Below, piece by piece: positions 24,079-29,764 of a DNA stretch of 41,309 bases; position 1 is the first letter of the stretch; each line of letters starts with the position of its first letter. The stretch is from positions 1 through 41,309 of the forward strand of contig CAJGDB010000008.1 in assembly GCA_904502165.1 (NCBI GenBank). Reading direction: 5' to 3'. The translations under genes were made by a program, and so were the position numbers. The notes beneath the pieces are model-generated. The model had not been told where the DNA came from and did not search any database. It saw nothing but the letters and a program-made list of their open reading frames with translations. Source of the stretch: an uncultured Akkermansia sp. (lineage in GTDB: Bacteria > Verrucomicrobiota > Verrucomicrobiia > Verrucomicrobiales > Akkermansiaceae).

Positions 24079-24149
24079 CATACCATGCGGGAGAGCAAGA
24101 GTCCGACCTCGATACTTCGTAACTCGTAACTTGTAATTTACAATTCCCC

Positions 24150-24178
24150 TTGCTCCACAGGGCAAACTGTGCTACCCT
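24150..24178 (+). promoter_or_regulatory. Promoter of the clan GH-D glycosidase gene
   Basis: TTGCTC (24150-24155), 17-nt spacer, TACCCT (24173-24178). The leader would be about 22 nt and carries GGAAAG about 4 nt before the ATG at 24207, one of the few Shine-Dalgarno-like sites here. Confidence 0.4.
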
Positions 24179-24206
24179 TTCCCCGCGAACAATTTCGGAA
24201 AGTTTT

Positions 24207-26132
24207 ATGATTCTCAGCAACGAATTCATCAGCATCGATATCCAGACCGCCGGCCGCCGCCTGGCCAGCGTCTTGGTGCAGGACAAAGTGAACGGCCGCA
24301 GCTACGACCTCGGCAAGGACATCTTCACCATTCAGCTGCTTGAAGCGCAGACCGACGAAGCCTGCTCCAAGAAAGAATACACCGATGTATGCCTGCCACT
24401 CACCGCGCAGGACCTGATGTGCGGCGAACTGAGCCACGAAACCATTGCCGCAGAAGCCACCGCCCGCCGCCTGGTGGAACGCCGCAATGGTCAGCGCGTC
24501 ACCCTGCCTTTCGCCGTCACCACAGACGGCTACAAGCTCGAATGGTGGGCAGAACTGCGCGACGGCCAGCCATACTTCCGCACCGGCCTGAATATCACCC
24601 CCATGCAGTTTGCCATGCCAGCCCGCAAGCTCACCCTCCTGAACGTGACCGCCCCCGAGGCCCGCGTAGAGGGCAGCGTGAAAGGAGCCCCCATCGTGGC
24701 CGCAGGGAACCGCCTTTTTGCAGGCGTGGAAAGCCCCCTCTGCACCAGCGAAACCACCGCAACCGGGTTCATGTGCTCGCTGGAGCGCACCACCCACCTG
24801 CCCAGCCGCTCCACCAGCACCATCTCCGCCGTCATGGGCTTCTGCCAGCCCGGGCAGCTTCGCCGCACCTTCCAGCTCGCCTACCTGAACGAGGAACGCG
24901 CCCGCGCCTACTTCCCCCTGCTCAATTACAACACCTGGTACGACATCGGCTACTTCTCCCGCTATAACGAGCAGGACGTGCTCGACACCGTACGACTCTT
25001 CGGCGAGGAACTTGTTGCCAAACGCGGTGCCGTCATGGACTCCTTCCTCTTCGACGACGGCTGGGACGACACCGAAACCCTCTGGCAATTCCACGCCGGC
25101 ATGCCCAATGAATTCCGCGAAGCCCGTAAGCTCGCTGAAAGCTATGGAGCCCAGCCCGGCGTATGGTTCTCCCCCTGGGGCGGCTACGGCCAGCCCAAGC
25201 TCAACCGAATCGCCGCCGCAGGTGACACATACGAAACCAACGAACGAGGTTTCGCCCTCTCCGGCCCGAAATACTACGAACTCTTCCGCGACATGTGCCT
25301 GCACATGATACGCGAAAACGGCTGCAACCACTTCAAGCTCGACGGCTGCTCCGGCATGGCAGACCCCGCCCCCGGCTCCCGCTTCGGTTCAGACTTCGAG
25401 GCCGCCATCTCCCTCATTGATGAACTCCGAGCCGAACGCCCGGACATCTACATCAACCTCACCACAGGCACCTGGGCCAGCCCCTTCTGGTTCGGCATAG
25501 CAGACAGCGTCTGGCGCGGCAACTGGGACCACGACTTCTGCGGCGAAGGCACCGCCCGCCAGCAGTGGATTACCTTCCGCGACGCCATGATTTACGCCCA
25601 CAACGTAAAGATTTCTCCCCTCTTCCCCATCAACTCTCTCATGACCCACGGCGTCATCTACAACAAAGGCGCCCGCGGCCTCATGACCACCGAGGGTGAT
25701 GACCTGGCAGATGAAATCTGGAGCGGCCTGGGCCTCGGCACCCAGATGCAGGAGCTCTATATCACCCCCTCCATGCTCCAGCCGCACGAATGGGACACCC
25801 TCGCAGCCGCCGCCAAATGGACCCGCGCCAACGCCGCCACCATGGTAGACTCCCACTGGGTGGGCGGCGACCCCGCCGCTCTGGAGGCCTACGGCTTTGC
25901 CAGCTGGAGCTCTGCCAAAGGCATCCTCGTGCTGCGTAACCCCGCCTCCCGCGAGCAGGAATTCAGCTTCGACCCCGCCGCTGTATTCGAGCTGCCGCTC
26001 GGTGCGCCACTACGCTACACCCTCAGCTCCCCCAAGGGCGACACCCTGCCCACCACCGCCGAAGCCGGCAAGCCGACCACCCTCAAACTTGCCCCCTTCC
26101 AGGTACTTGTCATCGAAGCCCTGCCCTGCTGA
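24207..26132 (+). CDS. Alpha-galactosidase-like glycoside hydrolase (clan GH-D, GH36-like)
   Basis: A 641-residue enzyme with a beta-rich N-terminal domain (to about 230), a (beta/alpha)8 barrel and a small C-terminal beta domain. In the barrel, FLFDDGWDD (Asp283-Asp284) matches the substrate-binding Asp pair of GH27/GH36 enzymes, and HFKLDGCSG (Asp379) is the likely nucleophile. A possible acid/base is in SVWRGNWDHDF. The expected reaction is release of alpha-linked galactose or N-acetylgalactosamine, a useful activity for a mucin or glycan user, but the exact sugar cannot be read. There is no signal peptide, so it would act in the cytoplasm. The ATG at 24207 is preferred over 24150, which lies in the promoter. 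Confidence 0.8.
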   Translation: MILSNEFISIDIQTAGRRLASVLVQDKVNGRSYDLGKDIFTIQLLEAQTDEACSKKEYTDVCLPLTAQDLMCGELSHETIAAEATARRLVERRNGQRVTLPFAVTTDGYKLEWWAELRDGQPYFRTGLNITPMQFAMPARKLTLLNVTAPEARVEGSVKGAPIVAAGNRLFAGVESPLCTSETTATGFMCSLERTTHLPSRSTSTISAVMGFCQPGQLRRTFQLAYLNEERARAYFPLLNYNTWYDIGYFSRYNEQDVLDTVRLFGEELVAKRGAVMDSFLFDDGWDDTETLWQFHAGMPNEFREARKLAESYGAQPGVWFSPWGGYGQPKLNRIAAAGDTYETNERGFALSGPKYYELFRDMCLHMIRENGCNHFKLDGCSGMADPAPGSRFGSDFEAAISLIDELRAERPDIYINLTTGTWASPFWFGIADSVWRGNWDHDFCGEGTARQQWITFRDAMIYAHNVKISPLFPINSLMTHGVIYNKGARGLMTTEGDDLADEIWSGLGLGTQMQELYITPSMLQPHEWDTLAAAAKWTRANAATMVDSHWVGGDPAALEAYGFASWSSAKGILVLRNPASREQEFSFDPAAVFELPLGAPLRYTLSSPKGDTLPTTAEAGKPTTLKLAPFQVLVIEALPC

Positions 26133-26161
26133 ATCCACAGCTCTGGCAAGTAACCCATTTC

Positions 26162-26191
26162 ATCCGTCTCCGGCTTCCGGGGACGGATTTT
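26162..26191 (+). terminator. Terminator after the GH-D glycosidase gene
   Basis: A 12-bp stem (ATCCGTCTCCGG, 26162-26173; complement 26177-26188 with one wobble), 3-nt loop, followed by TTTT. It starts 29 nt after the stop. Confidence 0.75.
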
Positions 26192-26309
26192 GCATACCTG
26201 GTCAAAGCACCATTGAAGCAGCAACACCTGTTCAATGCAGCAACACAATCAGCGCCAGACCAGACACCGTACACAGCAGAATGCAAGCCCTATCCGTTAA
26301 ACTAACCCC

Positions 26310-26337
26310 TTGCTTACCAGACAAAACTGCATAAAAT
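26310..26337 (+). promoter_or_regulatory. Promoter of the 37-residue lipoprotein gene
   Basis: TTGCTT (26310-26315), 16-nt spacer, TAAAAT (26332-26337); the -10 ends 10 nt before the ATG at 26348, so the leader is about 3 nt. Confidence 0.5.
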
Positions 26338-26347
26338 AAAAGATGCT

Positions 26348-26461
26348 ATGACAACCCTGCGAATCCTCATCATCACCGCCGCCCTGCTGGGGCTCAGCGC
26401 CTGCAGCTTCGATGCCAGCTTTTCCACCCCCGGCTTCAACGCAAAGAAGACCGAGCATTAA
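26348..26461 (+). CDS. Small lipoprotein, 37 residues
   Basis: A tiny gene not usually called by length filters. The product begins MTTLRILIITAALLGL, then has a clear lipobox Leu-Ser-Ala-Cys at residues 16-19, leaving a mature lipoprotein of only 19 residues (CSFDASFSTPGFNAKKTEH). The basic residue, the hydrophobic helix and the Cys are in the right order for signal peptidase II. Its own promoter is visible, and the glycosidase terminator ends about 155 nt before it. It resembles entericidin-like and other minute lipoproteins in design but not in sequence, so no function is proposed. It converges with uvrC. An alternative is a chance ORF; the promoter and lipobox argue against that. Confidence 0.6.
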   Translation: MTTLRILIITAALLGLSACSFDASFSTPGFNAKKTEH

Positions 26462-26533
26462 AATACTCAAACCACCCACCATACTCAAAGTCGACTACGA
26501 CTTCTGACCACCCACGCACCCAATAATCAAGAG

Positions 26534-28084
26534 TCAATTCTCCTTCAGCCACCGGCTGAAGGCCTCCGCCCATTTCAGGGAAATACCCGGCAGCTCAGCC
26601 AGCTCCTCCGGGCTGCGGGAGCGAATGCCCGGCACTGTATGAAACCGCGCCAGCAGCAGTTCTTTGCGGCGCGGCGTCATACCCGGGTACGCATCCAGCT
26701 TACTTTCACGCACTCGCCTGCGCACCAGCAACTCATTATAATTATTTGCAAAGCGGTGTGCTTCATCGCGCAGCCGCTGCAGCAAACGCAGAGCTCCGCA
26801 ATCGTGGCTCAACACCAGCGGCTCCGCCTGGCCAGGCAGGAAAATCTCCTCATCTCTCTTCGCCAGGCCCACCACCGGCATATGCTGCAAACCAATCTCA
26901 GCCAGCACCTGCACCGCAATGGCCAACTGCCCCTTGCCGCCATCCACCACCACCAGGTCCGGCACCTTGATAGGCGCCTTGCCCGCCAGGGAAAGTTCCT
27001 TCAGCCAGGCATAAGTATCCACCCCGTCCGGCTTATCAAAAAGCGCACTACTCTCATTCACAATACGCGAGTACCGGCGGCGCACCACCTCCAACATAGA
27101 GGCAAAATCATTCTGTCCATCCACCCCCTTGATACGATACCGCCGGTACGCCGCATTATCCGGCCGTCCCTGCGTAAAACGCACCATACTTGCCACAATA
27201 TGATTACTTGATAAATTCGAAATATCGAAACACTCCATCACCACCGGCGGCTGCGGCATCCCCAGAGCCGCTGCCAGCTCTGCCAGGTCACGATCCGGGT
27301 CCACTGTACCAGGCAAATCCGGCGAACGGCGCGCAAAACGCCGCGCCGGCTCCAGCGTCTTGAGAATATTCTCGCGCACATCGCGCAGCCGTGCCGCCTG
27401 CTCAAAATCCAGCCGCTCGGAAGCCGCCATCATCTCCTGCGTGAGCGCATCCAGATGCACCTGGCGGCCGCGCCCCTCCAGCAGGCCCAGCGCCGCCTCA
27501 AAATTCTTCCGGTACTCCTCCGAAGAAATACGCCCCACGCATGGTGCTGAGCAATGGCGAATCTCATCATCATGGCAATGGCGGTACTGCTCCTCCCCCG
27601 GCTGACGGCAGGTACACGTACGCAGGCGGAAGCGGTGGTTCAGCCACTCCACCGTCTCCTTCAGCGCCGTAGCATGCACAAACGGCCCTATATAGCGTGC
27701 GCCGTCATCCTTACGTAACCGCACCAGCGAAAAGCGCGGAAACGCCTCCTGGCGGCTCGCCCGCAGCAAATAATACCGCTTATCATCACGCAACTGCACA
27801 TTATAATGCGGCCGGTACTCCTTAATCAGCTTCTGCTCCAGAATCAGCGATTCCTGCTCATTCCGCACCTCATAATAATCAAAATCAACAATCGCCGCAA
27901 TCAGCGCACGCGTCTTGCCATTCTCCAGCGTCGCGCGCGACGGCGAAAAATAATTCGCCAGGCGCCGGTGCAAATCCTTCGCCTTCCCCACATAAATCAC
28001 GCCACCGCCCTCCCCCTTCATCAGATACACCCCGGGGCAATGCGGTGTCCGCCTCCACTTTTCCTTTAAATTCACCCCAGCCAT
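26534..28084 (-). CDS. uvrC: Excinuclease ABC subunit C, shorter than usual
   Basis: UvrC cuts the damaged strand on both sides in nucleotide excision repair. The N-terminal GIY-YIG nuclease is intact (PGVYLMKGEGGGVIYVGKAK, later NEQESLILEQKLIKEYRPHYN), followed by a Cys-rich segment (RTCTCRQ, then RHCHDDEIRHCSAPC) that fits the recently recognised Fe-S cluster site, the UVR motif (LDFEQAARLRD), the RNase H-like 5' nuclease (ECFDISN, VVVDGGKGQL, RDEAHRFA) and C-terminal helix-hairpin-helix. At 516 residues it is about 90 shorter than E. coli UvrC; the missing part is between the UVR motif and ECFDIS. The start at 28084 is set by a promoter ending 6 nt upstream. Confidence 0.93.
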   Translation of the reverse strand: MAGVNLKEKWRRTPHCPGVYLMKGEGGGVIYVGKAKDLHRRLANYFSPSRATLENGKTRALIAAIVDFDYYEVRNEQESLILEQKLIKEYRPHYNVQLRDDKRYYLLRASRQEAFPRFSLVRLRKDDGARYIGPFVHATALKETVEWLNHRFRLRTCTCRQPGEEQYRHCHDDEIRHCSAPCVGRISSEEYRKNFEAALGLLEGRGRQVHLDALTQEMMAASERLDFEQAARLRDVRENILKTLEPARRFARRSPDLPGTVDPDRDLAELAAALGMPQPPVVMECFDISNLSSNHIVASMVRFTQGRPDNAAYRRYRIKGVDGQNDFASMLEVVRRRYSRIVNESSALFDKPDGVDTYAWLKELSLAGKAPIKVPDLVVVDGGKGQLAIAVQVLAEIGLQHMPVVGLAKRDEEIFLPGQAEPLVLSHDCGALRLLQRLRDEAHRFANNYNELLVRRRVRESKLDAYPGMTPRRKELLLARFHTVPGIRSRSPEELAELPGISLKWAEAFSRWLKEN

Positions 28085-28090
28085 GCCACC

Positions 28091-28119
28091 ATCATACCAG
28101 AACACCCCGCAAAATGCAA
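28091..28119 (-). promoter_or_regulatory. uvrC promoter
   Basis: TTGCAT (28114-28119), 17-nt spacer, TATGAT (28091-28096), then exactly 6 nt to the ATG at 28084. Transcription should start on the A of the start codon. Confidence 0.65.
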
Positions 28120-28223
28120 TACCTAGGCCAAATCACCTGTATGCATTCCCTCGTCTCAAAGAAGAGCAGGATAGTTGAATATTCACCAAATACAATTTCA
28201 GGAATTTGCCTCTCTTTTCGTTG

Positions 28224-28319
28224 TCAAAAGGCCTCTATGTTATCCCTTTCTATTTCCTGTTTCAGGAGGCGGGCATGGGCAACTGTAAGGTCACGATTGA
28301 AGTTGATGGGGTAGTTCAT
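28224..28319 (-). CDS. Possible 31-residue ORF or gene relic, divergent from the alarmone synthetase
   Basis: The 378-nt space 28106-28483 holds the uvrC and alarmone-synthetase promoters and this short frame. It encodes MNYPINFNRDLTVAHARLLK and 11 more residues (QEIERDNIEAF), a soluble, mostly charged peptide. A consensus-like -10 (TATTAT, 28326-28331) ends exactly 6 nt before the ATG, the geometry seen at other genes here, although no good -35 is present. The frame stays open after the TGA at 28224-28226 to about 28100, with a stretch QRKERQIPEIVFGE; that might mean a longer gene broken by one nonsense change (LarB has a vaguely similar PEVVFG motif). It may be a small protein, a relic or chance. 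Confidence 0.3.
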   Translation of the reverse strand: MNYPINFNRDLTVAHARLLKQEIERDNIEAF

Positions 28320-28443
28320 ACCTGGATAATAGCACTTTTGCCTCGGACTTCATGTGCATAATCCGGGAAAAATTGGAGGCGACTTTCTTTCCTTAAATCC
28401 AACAAAGCAGAGATGGATTTTTCATTACGGCTGCATACCCGCC

Positions 28444-28471
28444 TTGACATTCAGCGTAAATGTGCTAAATA
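28444..28471 (+). promoter_or_regulatory. Promoter of the RelA/SpoT-domain gene
   Basis: Consensus TTGACA (28444-28449), 16-nt spacer, TAAATA (28466-28471; a 17-nt spacer gives AAATAT). The -10 ends 11-12 nt before the ATG at 28484; no Shine-Dalgarno sequence is present in that gap. Confidence 0.65.
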
Positions 28472-28483
28472 TAGAAATACAGC

Positions 28484-29545
28484 ATGTCACCCACGGAACA
28501 GCGGCTTTATTCTGCTTCTCAGATAGCCAAGGCGGGAAGTATCCTGCGCGATGCCTCATCTACTCCGGATAAGGTAGAGTGGGCTTTTGGCGCGTTGGAT
28601 AACTTTCGTGCGCTGCATGTGGAGCCGTTGAACGTGTTTCAGAACACGTTGAGAGCGAGGCTTAAGAAACTGGAGCTTGAGAACACCATCGTGGCCCAGC
28701 GCATTAAGCGAAAGCCGACCATCCTGGAAAAGCTGCAGCGATTCAAATCGATGCGTCTGGACCAGATGGATGATATTGGCGGCATTCGCGCGATTGTGAA
28801 CAGCATTGAGGAGTTGCAGAAGCTGTGCAAGCTTTACACCGATGGGTCGCACAAGTTGCTGCACGAATTGCAGCGCGAGGATGACTACATTGCCGCGCCT
28901 AAAAGCTCCGGGTATCGTGGGGTGCACCTTGTATTCCGTTACCAGACCAGTAAGGCAAACAAAGCTGGTTATAATGGCCTGCGTATAGAAATGCAGCTGC
29001 GTACCCAGTTGCAGCACACATGGGCAACGGCGGTGGAAACTTTCGAGGCGTTCATGGGTGAGAAGTTTAAATCCAGCCAGGGTGCTCAGGACTGGCTGGA
29101 TTTCTTTGCTCTGGTTGCAAGTGCTTTTGCCCTGAAGGAAAAGCAGGTTCCCCTGCCGGAGCATGCGGAGATGACAAAGGCCGAGCTGGCGCGCAAAATC
29201 AAGCATCAGGCAGATGAGTTGCAAGTGGGTCTCATAATGAAAAGCTTCTCGCTGGCGGCTAATAATCTGCCACCCCGATACCGACAGAAGGGAGGTCTGG
29301 CGCTCATGATTTTTGATAGTGTAACCAAATCTGCCAACGTTACGATTTATCCTAAGGATAGGTACGAACTGGCATACGAAGCCTATATCCGAGAGGAGCA
29401 GCGCAGTAGCAAGGAAAGCACTCGCCAGGTTGTGCTGGTCAAGATGGATTCTATTCAGAAACTTGAAAAGGCATATCCGAACTATTTCGCTCGCCTCAAG
29501 GATTTCCAGGCGGAGCTGAATCATGTTTTCTCCTGGTGCAGCTAG
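28484..29545 (+). CDS. RelA/SpoT-domain (p)ppGpp synthetase-like protein, single-domain
   Basis: A 353-residue protein with one RelA/SpoT synthetase domain (about 40-200) and no HD hydrolase or TGS/ACT domains, so it is a small-alarmone-synthetase type rather than the housekeeping Rel. The catalytic features are all present: RIKRKP (Arg73, Lys75), DDIGGIR (Asp97), APKSSGYRGVH (Lys140, Tyr144) and EMQLRT (Glu169) followed by QHTWA. A C-terminal part of about 150 residues (LALMIFDSVTKSANVTIYPK, then LEKAYPNYFARLKDF) is not found in short RelQ/RelP enzymes. It may be an alarmone synthetase, or a toxin-type member (toxSAS/CapRel-like) acting on nucleotides or tRNA. Flanks are A/T-rich, and it is alone between uvrC and leuS. 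Confidence 0.85.
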   Translation: MSPTEQRLYSASQIAKAGSILRDASSTPDKVEWAFGALDNFRALHVEPLNVFQNTLRARLKKLELENTIVAQRIKRKPTILEKLQRFKSMRLDQMDDIGGIRAIVNSIEELQKLCKLYTDGSHKLLHELQREDDYIAAPKSSGYRGVHLVFRYQTSKANKAGYNGLRIEMQLRTQLQHTWATAVETFEAFMGEKFKSSQGAQDWLDFFALVASAFALKEKQVPLPEHAEMTKAELARKIKHQADELQVGLIMKSFSLAANNLPPRYRQKGGLALMIFDSVTKSANVTIYPKDRYELAYEAYIREEQRSSKESTRQVVLVKMDSIQKLEKAYPNYFARLKDFQAELNHVFSWCS

Positions 29546-29666
29546 AGTACGGGGCGCTGATTCCAACGAAGGAAGCTTGAGCGTATTCCCTATCTATCGT
29601 CTAACAAAAAGCATTTCCTAATCCCTGCTCATTTTCCGGCTTCGGGGATGAACAATTTTCCATTGC

Positions 29667-29764
29667 AGGAGGTATGGCAGATGCATGACAGGAGAAAAGG
29701 GTTCAAAAGGCTTGCTTTTCGCGCACGCGTGCGTTATATTCGCGCGCGACATGTCCGAACGTAA
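29667..29764 (+). promoter_or_regulatory. Consensus AGGAGGT and overlapping 27-codon ORF at the leuS start
   Basis: A perfect AGGAGGT (29667-29673) lies 7 nt before an ATG at 29681 that opens a 27-codon, Arg/Lys-rich frame (starting MHDRRKGFKRLAFRARVRYI) ending at the TAA at 29762, 11 nt into leuS. Another ATG, at 29685, is in the leuS frame and would add 22 residues. This may be a leader peptide coupled to leuS, or a longer LeuRS start; on a transcript from the promoter at 29712 neither would exist. Confidence 0.35.
29712..29740 (+). promoter_or_regulatory. leuS promoter
   Basis: TTGCTT (29712-29717), 17-nt spacer, TATATT (29735-29740). The -10 ends 10 nt before the ATG at 29751, so the leader is about 4 nt at most. 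The spacer contains the palindromic CGCGCACGCGTGCG, and CGCGCGCG follows the -10. Confidence 0.55.

Noticed and set aside
26488..26503. Terminator between the small lipoprotein and uvrC
   Set aside because: A 6-bp stem (AAGTCG/CGACTT) without a T-run on either strand.
29546..29750. T-box riboswitch upstream of leuS
   Set aside because: No T-box consensus, specifier stem or antiterminator/terminator pair can be seen, and the promoter lies next to the start.
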